Positions 18,201 to 26,476 of a DNA stretch of 64,000 nt are shown here, piece after piece; position 1 is the stretch's first letter, and each line of letters starts with the position of its first letter. Where the stretch lies: assembly GCA_025362495.1 (NCBI GenBank), contig JANYGI010000220.1, positions 30,285 to 94,284 of the forward strand, given 5' to 3'. Origin of the DNA: Byssovorax sp. (GTDB taxonomy: Bacteria > Myxococcota_A > Polyangia > Polyangiales > Polyangiaceae). The notes under the pieces are model-generated. The model was not told where the DNA came from. It did not search any database and saw nothing but the letters and a program-made list of their open reading frames with translations. The translations under genes and the position numbers were made by a program.

Positions 18201-19244
18201 GCCGCGTGGGAGACGGCGCCGGGGAACCTGCTGACGCGGACCCGCGATCACAAATTCACCCACGACAAGCGGGGCCGCCGCACCGTCAAGCTCACGCTCG
18301 GCAAGGGCGACACCAGCGGTCCCGAAGCGGTGGAGTACGCCTGGGATTGTCGCGACAAGCTGCGTGAGGTGCGTTTGCCGGGCGGGGCGCGCGTGGTCTT
18401 CGCCTACGACGCCTTCGGGCGGCGCGTCCGCAAAGAGGTCTTCGCCGCCGAGGGGGCCAGGCCGCGTACGGTCGAGTTTCTCTGGGACGGCGACGCTCTG
18501 GCGGCCGATCTCGACTCGGAGCGCGGCGCCCGGTGCTTCATTCACGAGCCCGGCACGCTGATTCCCCTCCTCCAGGAGGAGCGCGGGGAGGTGTTCACCT
18601 ACGTCAACGATCACCTGGGGACACCGAAGGAGCTCATCGATCCTGCAGGCCTCGTGGCCTGGTCGGCGGCGCACTCGGCCTGGGGAAAGATCGTCGAGAC
18701 GTGCGCCGATCCGGTGAGCCTCCTCGGCCGCGGGCGAGCGGTGGAGTCGCCGTTCCGCCTGCTCGGCCAGATCGCCGACGAGGAGACCGGGCTCGCCTGC
18801 ACGCGCTTCCGCTATTTCGATCCCGAGGTGGGGAGGTGGCTCAGCCCGGATCCCATCGGCATTCGCGGCGGTTACAACCTGTTTGGCTTCAACGGGAGCC
18901 CGACGCGCGACGTCGATCCACTGGGCCTCTCCACGGGCGACGACGATGACGACGACTCGCACCTCCCGCCCTGCAAGCGCAAAGGGTGGAAGTGCGGCGG
19001 CGAGAGCGCCCGGGGAGGCGGCTCGAAGGGCAAGAAGGGTGACCTCAAAGAAGTCGACGACGCCGCAAGGATGGAGGGCATTCCCAGATCGCAGCGCGAC
19101 GACTTCGGTCGATTCCTCGAGGACGAGAAGGCGGCGGGCCGTGGCGGCACCAAGAACGATCGCGGCGACTTCACGTTTCCCCAGCTCCGCGCGAAAGCAC
19201 GGGAATTCAAGGGGCAAGGCGGCGGCCTGGACGACGACAATTGA
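15282..19244 (+). CDS. PAAR-like/Rhs polymorphic toxin
   Basis: A 1320-residue Rhs protein. Residues 1-125 resemble the DUF4150 PAAR-like tip domain used to ride a type VI or contractile injection system. A Gly-rich linker follows (about 128-185), then a DUF6531-type segment with the phrase PVDVATGHV. A long array of Y-D-x-x-G-R-type YD repeats comes next, and the core-closing motif YFDPEVGRWLSPDPIG is near 1180. The cage ends at DPLGL near 1216. The remaining 104 residues are a charged tip with a DDFGRFLEDEK segment, presumed to be the toxin; its activity is not identifiable. The likely immunity gene begins 5 nt after the stop. GAGG precedes the ATG. Confidence 0.93.
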   Translation: MGDVTAVMMDVITEKSGHSVTPMAVSVCLTPAAPAPLPIPYPVVASSIEGIGDAPMRTKVNGALIGTVGSVLKTCHGNEPGTLKEVVSLNTAGPVFIIIGAPVVLCELGMMGITGSMCISNKAPTPGAGGSASDASGTGGAGGGGGEAGGGGGGDGHGPGGPAGGGGAGGGGSNSGAAGPGKTSAAPEEKCTKEGHPVDVATGHVIDSAVDLDFPGAIPLLWERRYSSSRRASHDAALGPGWAHGFEQRITEDARMITLRDGEGRSIYFEVVGPGERTYHRAERLFLRRELDGSFRVEHPRTGLVRTFVAARPEGAALLRSIHDAYGDAITLDYEGERLQRLVDTASREVLVTWVKSRIARLEVRAEGRLEQWVDYAYSTSGTLLSATDTLGHTDEFEYDRHHRMIAATLKNGTRFQYEYEADTGRCAKTWGPNGLHAIELAFDRATRTTQIESEEPKIYTSNEQGLVVRVTTPDGVLLEEKAYDDDGLLVAETNGAGEGTQHWYDERGNRIRTVDAAGGVTAWEYVDDLPSKQTTADGLITTYTRDAKGALTAITVPSGLAYSFSYDSHGRLTAIHGASGLVQGYEYDAQHNCVAEIDARGARWSFAHDAMGRAVVRTDPLGRVTRVAYDRLGRPISIRRPDGTTIQGAYDALGNVVRSTDALGQVTTMEYAGSGVLAAMTLPDGRAWAFKYTGHERLREIKNPRGEVHEFAYDESGHVRREKTFDGRVLGYSYASSGRLERVDYPDATFREISHDRTGKVVFERWPDAEISYQRDRRGRLLGASLERQGEKVVTLFERDALGRVVVETQGHRRIRYAHDARGRRVSRIMPDGATTSYAYDEEDALAMVEHGGHRLVLERDAVGREIKRGAADGRIEIASVHDALDRIIEQRAVAPTVGGGVPAILVQRQWQYDKGGRLKRVDDGRWGATTYDYDRTGRLLAGRRGDHREVFGYDAAGSLQKALEGLEPEATAAWETAPGNLLTRTRDHKFTHDKRGRRTVKLTLGKGDTSGPEAVEYAWDCRDKLREVRLPGGARVVFAYDAFGRRVRKEVFAAEGARPRTVEFLWDGDALAADLDSERGARCFIHEPGTLIPLLQEERGEVFTYVNDHLGTPKELIDPAGLVAWSAAHSAWGKIVETCADPVSLLGRGRAVESPFRLLGQIADEETGLACTRFRYFDPEVGRWLSPDPIGIRGGYNLFGFNGSPTRDVDPLGLSTGDDDDDDSHLPPCKRKGWKCGGESARGGGSKGKKGDLKEVDDAARMEGIPRSQRDDFGRFLEDEKAAGRGGTKNDRGDFTFPQLRAKAREFKGQGGGLDDDN

Positions 19245-19249
19245 CGAGC

Positions 19250-19750
19250 ATGAAGATCGAGACAACGCAGCGAGTAGAGGCGCCGGCCGACCTGGACAGG
19301 CTTCACGACCTGACGCGCGAGCTCGTCGGCAAGGCCTGCTGGCGCGCGAAGCTCGGCTATGGAGATGAGCTGACGCTCGACATCGGCGGCCGCGTCCCGC
19401 GCTCGCCCCGATCCGGACCGCCGAACGAAAAGGGCGAATGGGTCCTCCGGGCCCGCGCGACGCCGTGGGTGATCGAGCCCGCGCCGGGCGATCCTGCCGA
19501 GTACACGATCGCCGAGCTGCTGCGGCTGATCGAGGGCGCCACGATCGCCAGGGTCGAGGTCGGCTACCCGGATCTCTGGCTCGGTGTGACGTTCAGCAAC
19601 CAGTGCACGCTCAGCCTCGTACCGGAGCCCGCCGACGACGAGGAAGATGCCCTCGCCTACTGGGAGCTCTTCGGCCCGCGTCGCGCCGCGCTCGAGGTGG
19701 GCCCCGGGCCGGTGTGGTCCCTCAGCCAAGACGACGGCGAGGCCCCCTGA
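19250..19750 (+). CDS. Probable immunity protein for the Rhs toxin
   Basis: A 166-residue acidic protein starting at ATG 19250, five bases after the Rhs stop; an in-frame TTG at 19241 that overlaps the stop is also possible. No signal peptide or membrane segment is visible. The sequence has alternating beta strands and a W-E-L-F-G-P segment near the end, reminiscent of small DUF6188-like proteins often found next to toxins. The immunity role is inferred from its position immediately behind a polymorphic toxin tip; the family assignment is tentative. Confidence 0.7.
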   Translation: MKIETTQRVEAPADLDRLHDLTRELVGKACWRAKLGYGDELTLDIGGRVPRSPRSGPPNEKGEWVLRARATPWVIEPAPGDPAEYTIAELLRLIEGATIARVEVGYPDLWLGVTFSNQCTLSLVPEPADDEEDALAYWELFGPRRAALEVGPGPVWSLSQDDGEAP

Positions 19751-19789
19751 ACCTGTCCCCTGGAAACACCCGGAGCATCGTTGTCGCCG

Positions 19790-20377
19790 TCACGAAGGGG
19801 ACGTGAGCAGATCGAGCTTGTCGTAAACCTCGGCGAGCGAGAGCGCGCAGCCGACGACGGGGAGCTCTGCGGCAGCGCCCTCGCCTTCGTGGACCGTCAG
19901 TACCCACTGGCCAGTCTCGATACGGCGATAGTGCTCGATTTTGCGCTCGTACTGCGAGACGAGGACGTACTCCTGCAGCGACGCGATCGTTCGGTAGTGC
20001 GCGAACTTGGCGCCGCGATCGTGGGCCTCGGTGGACTCGGAGAGCACCTCGACGAGGAGACACGGGTTGAGGAGGGTGTCGCGGTTCTTCGGGTGGAAGC
20101 GGAGGCCATCGCAGGCGACGCTCACGTCGGGGTAGGTGAACAGCCCCGTCGCCTCGACGTGAACGCGCTGATCGCTCGGGAAAACCAGGCAGCGGCGTTC
20201 TTTCAGCAGAGCGCCGAGCATGCGCACGATGTTGCCGGCGATGGCGTTGTGCTCGCGGGAGGCGCCGGCCATCGCGACGATGACCCCGTGGAGCAGCTCG
20301 TGCTTGGCTTCGCTCTGCAGCTCGTAGGCGAGGTAGTCATCCTCGGTGACGAGGACCTGCTCTGCGGCTTGCGTCAT
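19790..20377 (-). CDS. Uma2-family putative restriction endonuclease (DUF820)
   Basis: A 195-residue protein with Uma2 family features: the N-terminal KHELLHGVIVAM segment, then TYPDVSVAC and LLVEVLSEST, which hold the Asp and Glu of the PD-(D/E)xK-like core. The ATG at 20377 has AGGA eight bases upstream, so it is preferred to the ATG at 20386. The family is often present in many copies in cyanobacteria and myxobacteria, with a poorly understood role. It is convergent with the Rhs immunity gene (39 nt apart) and has no visible partner. Confidence 0.9.
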   Translation of the reverse strand: MTQAAEQVLVTEDDYLAYELQSEAKHELLHGVIVAMAGASREHNAIAGNIVRMLGALLKERRCLVFPSDQRVHVEATGLFTYPDVSVACDGLRFHPKNRDTLLNPCLLVEVLSESTEAHDRGAKFAHYRTIASLQEYVLVSQYERKIEHYRRIETGQWVLTVHEGEGAAAELPVVGCALSLAEVYDKLDLLTSPS

Positions 20378-20532
20378 GATCCGCATCCTAGCCCAAGACG
20401 GAGCGGCCGCGAGCGAACGAGGACGGGGCTTCCTCGGGCTCGCAACCCCCCGTACGATTTCTTGTCACCAGAGCGCCTCGCCCTCCGTTGGCCGGTCGAA
20501 CCCGCGACTCAACCCCGCCCCGGAGACTTGCC

Positions 20533-23193
20533 ATGATGCACGCCCACGCCGCTCCCGCCCCCGCGCCTGCTCCCTTCACCACCACCGCGGGAGGTCGCCT
20601 CGTCAGCACCACCGGGCGCGCCCTGCCGCTCCTCGGAACGTCGCTCACCGCCGATGCCTCGGGCGGCATCGCCCGCGTCGTCGTCGAGCAGCGCTTTCGC
20701 AATCCCCACGCCGAGCCGCTCGCCGTGACGTACAGCCTGCCTCTGCCGGCCGACGCCGCCGTCAGCGGGTTCGCGTTCCGCATCGGCGGGCGCCGCGTCG
20801 TCGGCGAGGTCGATCGCAAGAAGGCCGCGCGCGAGCGCTACGAGCAGGCGCTCGTCGAGGGTCGGAGCGCGGCGATCCTCGAGCAGGATCGATCGAGCCT
20901 GTTCACCCAGGAGATCGGCAACATACCCCCGGGCGAGGAGATCATCGCCGAGGTGATCCTCGATCAGCGCCTCCGCTGGCTCGACGAGGGCGCGTGGGAG
21001 TGGCGGTTTCCCACGGTCGTCGGGCCGCGCTACCTCGGCGAGGCAGGTCGTGTCCAGGACGCGCAACGCGTGGTCCAGGACATTGCCGACGGGCCGATCG
21101 GCGCGCGGATCACGCTCCGGTGCGCGGTCCGCGACGCCCCGCCGGAGGGGCGCTGGCCGGAGTCGCCGTCGCACGCGATCGCCACCGTCGAGACCCGCGA
21201 CGCTCTGCTGGTCGAGCTGCGCGACCCGCTCGCGGCCCACCACGATCGCGACGTCGTCGTGCAGTGGCCCGTCGCCGCGCCGCGTGTCGGCCTCGCCATC
21301 GACACCGGACGCGCCCCGATCGAGCACGCCCGGACCGCGACAACGTATGGCCTGCTCACCGTCGTGCCGCCCTCGATCGAGAGCTCGTTTCGGTCCGTCG
21401 CGCGCGACCTGATCATCCTGCTCGACACCAGCGGATCGATGGGCGGCGCTCCGCTGAAGCAGGCGAAGCGGATCACGCTCGCGCTGATCGACACGCTGCG
21501 CGACGGCGATCGCCTGGAGCTGATCGAGTTCTCGAGCTCGGCGCGCCGATGGAAGCGCGGGCCGGTCGTCGCCGATCAGCAAGCACGCCGCGACGCGAGC
21601 GCCTGGGTGCAAGCGCTCGACGCCTCGGGCGGCACCGAGATGCGCAGCGGGATCCTCGAGGCGATGGCCACGCTGCGCGAGGGATCACAGCGGCAGATCG
21701 TGCTGATCACCGACGGCATGATCGGCTTCGAATCGCAGGTCGTCGCCGCGATCGCCGAGCGGCTCCCCGCGGCGTCGCGCGTCCACACCGTCGGCGTCGG
21801 CTCGTCGGTGAACCGCTCGCTCACGGGCCCCGCGGCGCGCGCCGGCCACGGGATCGAGGTGGTGATCGGGATCGGCGAAGATCCCGAGCGCGCCGTGTCG
21901 CGGCTGCTGGCGCGCACCAGCGCTCCGATCCTGGTCGACCTCGAGGTGAGCGGCTCGGCGGTGATCGATCACGCGCCGCTGAAGCTGCCGGATCTGTTCG
22001 CCGGCGCGCCCGCGCTGATCGGCGTGGCTATGCGGCCCGAGGGCGGTCACGTCGTGGTGCGCGGCCGGACAGCCGAGGGATCGTGGGAGCAGCGGCTGCA
22101 CGTCGCGGCCATCGACGCGGGCACTGGCAACCAGGCCGCGGTCGCGCTCTTCGGTCGCGAGGCGGTGGAAGATCTCGAGACGCACCTCGCCGGCGGCGGC
22201 GACAAGCGGGCGATCGACGCGACGATCGAGCAGATCGGCGTCGACTTCCAGATCGCGACGCGGCTGACGTCGTGGGTCGCCGTCTCGCGCGACGTCACCG
22301 TCGATCCGCGCGATCCGCTGCGCCGCGAGCGCATGCCGCACGAGCTGGCGCATGGAATGTCGGCGGAGGGTGTCGGGTTGCGCGCGCCGCAGGCTGCGCC
22401 GAGCATGCGATCACGATCGGCGGCCGTGAGCTACGGGCCCGGCGGCGGGGGCCATGGCGGCGGCGGTGGCGGTGTGCCGCCCGGTGCCTCACGCGCGGCG
22501 CCGAAGGCCGGCGTCGCCTCGCGCGGTGAAGGCGACGAGCTCACGCGCCGCCCGCAGCCGGCTCCGAAGGGCGGCCGGTGGCCGGAGGACGACGACTACG
22601 AGTCGCCGATCCAGGCGCGCCGCGCTCCGCGCTCTCCCAGCGCCCCCGCGCCTGCGACGCGCGACGAGGCCGGACCACCGAACGAAAAGTCGAGCGGCTT
22701 CCTCGAAGGCGTCCAGCGCGCTCTCGGCTTCGGCGTCAGCAAGGACGAGGCGGAAGGGCGCTCCGTGCCTCCCCAGGGCCCGCCTCCGCCGGCAGCCGCC
22801 GCCCCGCTTCCGCCCGCGCTCACGGCTCCTCCGTCGCCTCCCGCTAGCGCGCACGAGCAGCAGAAGAAGCTGGATCTGGAGCCGTCGCTCCCGCGCGTGA
22901 GCCGCACCGTGCGCGCGCGCGTCGTGATCCACAGCGCCGGCTCGCTGGTGGTCGAGGTCCTCGTCAAGGATCACGCGCTCGGGTGGGCTCCGGCGGCGAC
23001 GGCGCTCGTCGCGTTCGCCGACGGGACGTCGATCACCGTGAACGTCGACTTCACGAAGACCACGCGCCCGAGCGCGATCGCCTTCGACGCCAGCGCGCGC
23101 CTCGCCCTCGTGTGGCCCGACGGAGCGCCGCTCGTCGCTCCGATCCAGATCACGATCCGGTGCAACGGGGCCACGATCATCCTCGATCTGTGA
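20533..23193 (+). CDS. VIT and von Willebrand A domain protein
   Basis: An 886-residue protein starting at ATG 20533, with GGAG eight nt upstream. Residues 30-150 form a VIT (inter-alpha-trypsin) domain, with the diagnostic PLPADAAVSGF and KKAARERYEQAL segments. A vWA domain follows with the MIDAS motif DTSGSMG at 298-304. The C-terminal third contains a Gly/Pro-rich disordered region and a final beta domain. No signal peptide is obvious, so it may be cytoplasmic or exported by another route. Its stop overlaps the start of a sigma-factor gene (TGATG), tying it to transcription control. Confidence 0.9.
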   Translation: MMHAHAAPAPAPAPFTTTAGGRLVSTTGRALPLLGTSLTADASGGIARVVVEQRFRNPHAEPLAVTYSLPLPADAAVSGFAFRIGGRRVVGEVDRKKAARERYEQALVEGRSAAILEQDRSSLFTQEIGNIPPGEEIIAEVILDQRLRWLDEGAWEWRFPTVVGPRYLGEAGRVQDAQRVVQDIADGPIGARITLRCAVRDAPPEGRWPESPSHAIATVETRDALLVELRDPLAAHHDRDVVVQWPVAAPRVGLAIDTGRAPIEHARTATTYGLLTVVPPSIESSFRSVARDLIILLDTSGSMGGAPLKQAKRITLALIDTLRDGDRLELIEFSSSARRWKRGPVVADQQARRDASAWVQALDASGGTEMRSGILEAMATLREGSQRQIVLITDGMIGFESQVVAAIAERLPAASRVHTVGVGSSVNRSLTGPAARAGHGIEVVIGIGEDPERAVSRLLARTSAPILVDLEVSGSAVIDHAPLKLPDLFAGAPALIGVAMRPEGGHVVVRGRTAEGSWEQRLHVAAIDAGTGNQAAVALFGREAVEDLETHLAGGGDKRAIDATIEQIGVDFQIATRLTSWVAVSRDVTVDPRDPLRRERMPHELAHGMSAEGVGLRAPQAAPSMRSRSAAVSYGPGGGGHGGGGGGVPPGASRAAPKAGVASRGEGDELTRRPQPAPKGGRWPEDDDYESPIQARRAPRSPSAPAPATRDEAGPPNEKSSGFLEGVQRALGFGVSKDEAEGRSVPPQGPPPPAAAAPLPPALTAPPSPPASAHEQQKKLDLEPSLPRVSRTVRARVVIHSAGSLVVEVLVKDHALGWAPAATALVAFADGTSITVNVDFTKTTRPSAIAFDASARLALVWPDGAPLVAPIQITIRCNGATIILDL

Positions 23194-23768
23194 TGCTCGA
23201 TCTCGACGTCCACCTCGCGCGCCTCGCCGACGGCGACGCCGACGCCTTCGGGCGCTGGCTCGCCGGCGCCGAGCCCCGTCTCCGCGGGAGCCTGCGCAGC
23301 TACGCCGCGCGCCTCGACACCGAGGCGCTCGTCCAGGAGGTGTTGCTCCGCGTCTGGCAGGTGGCCCCACGGCACGTGCCCGATGGCCGCCCCAACAGCC
23401 TGCTTCGCCTCGCTCACCGCATCGCGCGGAACCTCGCCGTCGACGAGATCCGCCGCCTGAAATCCGAGCCGATGGATGACGACGGGATCGAGAAGGCGCT
23501 CGCCGCCGCGGAGGGTTCGTCCTTCCGCGGCGGGCCCGATCCGCTGCTCCGACAGGTCATCACCATGTGCCATGACAAGCTGCCGGGCAAGCCGGCGGCT
23601 GCGCTCGATCAGCGACTCACGAGCGGTGGCGGCGAGCCCGACGAGGTCCTCGCCGCGCGCCTCGGGATGCAGCTCAACACCTTCCTCCAGAACTTCACCC
23701 GCGCGCGAAAGCTCCTGGCCGAGTGCCTGGAGAAGAACCGCATCGACCTCGCAGCGGAGCTCTGCTGA
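23193..23768 (+). CDS. ECF-like RNA polymerase sigma factor
   Basis: A 191-residue protein whose ATG overlaps the stop of the vWA gene. The N-terminal half matches sigma region 2 (LVQEVLLRVW, then LLRLAHRIARNLAVDEIRR). The C-terminal half has a sigma region-4-like helix-turn-helix (VLAARLGMQLNTFLQNFTRARKLL). It should direct RNA polymerase to a small regulon, but its promoters cannot be deduced here. No classical anti-sigma factor lies next to it, unless the vWA protein or the 80-residue product of the next gene plays that part. Confidence 0.87.
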   Translation: MLDLDVHLARLADGDADAFGRWLAGAEPRLRGSLRSYAARLDTEALVQEVLLRVWQVAPRHVPDGRPNSLLRLAHRIARNLAVDEIRRLKSEPMDDDGIEKALAAAEGSSFRGGPDPLLRQVITMCHDKLPGKPAAALDQRLTSGGGEPDEVLAARLGMQLNTFLQNFTRARKLLAECLEKNRIDLAAELC

Positions 23769-24010
23769 TGGGCAATCCGGGCAACGATCGAGAGGCGCTG
23801 ATCGAGGCCCTCGCCGGCGCGTACCGCGCCCGGGATCCTCACGGCAACATCACCTCTCACCCCGCGTTTCACGATCTCGACGACGCCGGGCGAATCGAGG
23901 CCTTTGAGGCCGCGCAGCGCCTCCGCGTGGTCGAGGCGGCGCTCGACCCACAGGGCCTCTCCACCACCGCCCGCGCGGTCCTGGCGCGGATCCGCGCGGC
24001 CGGTGGCTGA
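23768..24010 (+). CDS. Small hypothetical protein coupled to sigma factor
   Basis: An 80-residue product whose ATG overlaps the sigma gene stop (TGATG), the third translationally coupled gene in this operon. It is soluble, mostly helical and Ala/Arg-rich, without cysteines or a membrane segment. I do not recognise it. Its position suggests a regulator or partner of the sigma factor, but nothing in the sequence proves it. Confidence 0.7.
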   Translation: MGNPGNDREALIEALAGAYRARDPHGNITSHPAFHDLDDAGRIEAFEAAQRLRVVEAALDPQGLSTTARAVLARIRAAGG

Positions 24011-24024
24011 GAGAGAACACCCGA

Positions 24025-24555
24025 TCAGAAGCGGCCAGTCGCCGTCAAACTCACGTCGTGCGCGGTCACGCTGGGAAGGACGTGCACACCGGCGACCTGG
24101 GTCACGGTGCGCGTCGTCGGGAACAGGAACCCACCCAGGATCTGGAGCGTGCCCAGGCCCTGGAATACCCCGTCAGCGACGAGCAAGACTTTGTTCGCCG
24201 CGTCGTTGTCGCAGCGGCCGCCGGGGCAGCCGCTGTCGCGCTCGGCGAGGTTCATCCACGGCCCCGCGACTGGCACGTAGAGCGCCATGTCGCCGGGGTG
24301 ATCGCTCGACGCCGCGACGATCATCGACGGGATGTAGCTGGCGCCCAGCATCGTGAGCCCCGAGCCGATGAGCGCGCCGTTGGGCATGCTCTCTTCGTAG
24401 GTGATCACGTCGTGAGGCACGGACGTGCTGCCGGGCAGAATCGCGCGAGCCGCGGTGACCTTGACGGCGGCCTCGGCGCGAGCAGCGCCGCTCGACGCGA
24501 GGGCGCCGAGCCCGACGGCGAGGGCCGCGGCGATGGGGATGATCGATCGTTTCAT
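24025..24555 (-). CDS. Exported protein of unknown function
   Basis: The start at 24555 is marked by AGGAGG seven nt upstream, so a longer reading to 24648 is rejected. The 176-residue product has a signal peptide ending near ARAEA. The mature part has a few hydrophobic stretches (LIGSGLTMLGAS, GTLQILGGFLF) and one Cys pair (CPGGRC). It resembles short exported hypothetical proteins of myxobacteria. It lies just downstream of the TolC-like gene (131 nt apart) on the same strand. Confidence 0.8.
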   Translation of the reverse strand: MKRSIIPIAAALAVGLGALASSGAARAEAAVKVTAARAILPGSTSVPHDVITYEESMPNGALIGSGLTMLGASYIPSMIVAASSDHPGDMALYVPVAGPWMNLAERDSGCPGGRCDNDAANKVLLVADGVFQGLGTLQILGGFLFPTTRTVTQVAGVHVLPSVTAHDVSLTATGRF

Positions 24556-24686
24556 GACGACGCCTCCTGATTTTCCGGGGCTCGCCGCGGCGCGATGTGC
24601 CCGCGCGAGCGAACCGTCAGGAGACATCGCAATGAGGATGCCGGGCACGGACCGGCGAGCGACCTCGACCGTCGCGGCGACCGATC

Positions 24687-26027
24687 TCAGTCGAGCTTGC
24701 CGCCGGTCGCGCGGGCGAGCTCGGCGCGCGCGATCCAGTAGTCGCGCACGGCCTCGATGTACTCGCGGTACGAGGTCACCTCGCTCTGCTTGGCCATCAG
24801 GAGCTGGTACACGCCGAGGAGCATCGCGTCGTAGTGCTGCTGCGAGAGCGCCACGATCCGCTCGCGCAGCGGGATGACGACGCTCCGGTAATGCACGGCG
24901 ACAGCGCGCGTCGCGAGCACCCGGCCGCGGGCCTCGCGCACCTCGGATCGCGCGTCGATCGCCAGCGCGGCGAGGCGCTCCTGACGCTGCCGGAGCTCGG
25001 CCTCGAGCCGCGCCAGCAGCGCTTGCTTCTGATCGAAGATCGGCAGCTCGAGGCGCGCCGTCGGGCCCACGACGCGCTTGCCGTCGACGTCGCGCTCGAC
25101 GTCCGCGCCGACGCCGCCCACGAGCCAGCGACCGCCGCTCGCGAGCGCGAGCTGGTGCGCGCTCGTCTGCGCCTCTTCGCGCGCCGCGGCGACGTCGAGG
25201 CGGCGGGTGATCGCCAGCGTCTCCAGGTGATCGAGCGACGGATCGGCCGCGGGGAGATCGGGCAGCCGATCGGGCAGCGTGAAGCTCACGCCCTCGCCGA
25301 AGAGCCCCATCAAGCGGATCAGGTGCTCGCGCGCGCCGAGGATCTCGCCCTCGCTCCGCGCCAGATCGAGGCGGATCTGCTCGTACAGGGCCTGCTCGCC
25401 CGCGAGATCGAGATCACTGATGTTGCCGGCGTCGTGCTGCCGCTGCGCCAGCTCGACCGAGGCCGAGCCCGCCTCGGCGATGGTCCGTCGCATCGACGCT
25501 ACCTGCTGCGCGCCTTGCAGCGTGAAGTACGCGACGCGCACGTCGGCCGCGAGGCGCAGCACCTCGCTCCCGACGCGGAGCTTCGCCGCCTCGAACGCCG
25601 ACGACGCCAGCCGCTTCCGCGCGGGGATCAGCAGCACGTCGAGGAAGTCTTGCTCGACGCCGACCTCGATGTTGGGCGCGCCGCGCTGATCGAGCGGGAA
25701 ACGAAGGCTTCCCGAGAGCACCGGGTTGCGGAGCAGGCCGGCTTGCACCACGTCGGCCTGGGCGATCATCAGATCTTCGTAGGTGCCCTGGAGGCGGCGG
25801 TTGCCGAGCAGCGCGATCTGCACCGCCTCATCGACGCCGAGCGGCTTCGCCAGCAGCGCGGACACGCGGGTCGCGACCTCGCCGTCGGCGGCGCCCCCGC
25901 GGTTCCAGAGGATCTTGTAGCCCGTGCGGCTCTCGACCGCGCGCGCCACGTCGGGAAATCCAGCCTCTTTCGGCACGCAACCGACCGTCGGCGCCGCCAT
26001 CGCCAGCACGAGCAGGGCGCGCCTCAC
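24687..26027 (-). CDS. TolC-family outer membrane efflux protein (CusC-like)
   Basis: A GTG start at 26027 overlaps the TGA of the preceding lipoprotein gene. The product is 446 residues with a signal peptide ending TVGC. Two repeated helical halves are visible, each with the outer-membrane-efflux pattern (LGVDEAVQIALLGNRRL early, then QALLARLEAELRQRQERL later). It should form a trimeric channel across the outer membrane for a tripartite pump. No membrane-fusion or RND pump gene lies nearby, so the rest of the pump must be encoded elsewhere. The coupled metal-binding lipoprotein suggests metal ion efflux. Confidence 0.9.
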   Translation of the reverse strand: MRRALLVLAMAAPTVGCVPKEAGFPDVARAVESRTGYKILWNRGGAADGEVATRVSALLAKPLGVDEAVQIALLGNRRLQGTYEDLMIAQADVVQAGLLRNPVLSGSLRFPLDQRGAPNIEVGVEQDFLDVLLIPARKRLASSAFEAAKLRVGSEVLRLAADVRVAYFTLQGAQQVASMRRTIAEAGSASVELAQRQHDAGNISDLDLAGEQALYEQIRLDLARSEGEILGAREHLIRLMGLFGEGVSFTLPDRLPDLPAADPSLDHLETLAITRRLDVAAAREEAQTSAHQLALASGGRWLVGGVGADVERDVDGKRVVGPTARLELPIFDQKQALLARLEAELRQRQERLAALAIDARSEVREARGRVLATRAVAVHYRSVVIPLRERIVALSQQHYDAMLLGVYQLLMAKQSEVTSYREYIEAVRDYWIARAELARATGGKLD

Positions 26028-26383
26028 TTCATGTCTCCATGCAGGTGATCGTGATCGCCCGGCGCCGGCGCGGCCGCTGGGCGCGGCCTCGGCACCAGCG
26101 TCATGCCGCAGATCGGGCACGCCCCGGGCGCGTCACGCACGATCTGCGAGTGCATCGGGCAAACGTAGACCACCTCGCCCGGAGGCGGGGTCGGCGCGGC
26201 GACCGGCGTCGTCGACGTCGACGACGCGCCGAACATCGCCGGAGGCGGCGGGAGCGGGGCCTCGCGAGCGGCGGGGTTCGAAGGATCGGCGAGCGAAGTC
26301 GCCGGAGGCAGCGTCCCGTCGGCGCAGCCCGTGAGCAATGACGCGACGACGGCGATCACGGAGGCGAAACGAGGAGTGAGCAT
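26024..26383 (-). CDS. Lipoprotein with heavy-metal-binding domain
   Basis: A 119-residue product starting at ATG 26383. The signal peptide ends in LLTGC, a good lipobox. After a Pro-rich linker comes the heavy-metal-binding module YVCPMHSQIVRDAPGACPIC, followed directly by GM; it is typical of Cu/Ag CusB and P-type ATPase N termini. A His-rich end (GDHDHLHGD) could also hold metal. It overlaps the TolC-like gene by 4 nt. The likely role is periplasmic metal capture for export, copper or silver being the usual ligands of this motif. Confidence 0.88.
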   Translation of the reverse strand: MLTPRFASVIAVVASLLTGCADGTLPPATSLADPSNPAAREAPLPPPPAMFGASSTSTTPVAAPTPPPGEVVYVCPMHSQIVRDAPGACPICGMTLVPRPRPAAAPAPGDHDHLHGDMK

Positions 26384-26476
26384 CGAGCTGCCGCGTCTTA
26401 GCGCAGGATCGACGCCGCGGCGATCTGGTAGTCTGGACGTCACTTCTTCTCCAGCCTCCCCGAAAGGGAACCCGAT

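Noticed and set aside
15102..19265. Antisense reading of 1387 codons opposite the Rhs gene
   Set aside because: It is a shadow of a GC-rich coding strand: no signal, no family pattern and Arg/Ala/Val-biased composition. The Rhs reading has clear domains.
20488..20532. Longer N terminus for the VIT/vWA protein
   Set aside because: It needs a start without a ribosome site, whereas ATG 20,533 has GGAG at a good distance.
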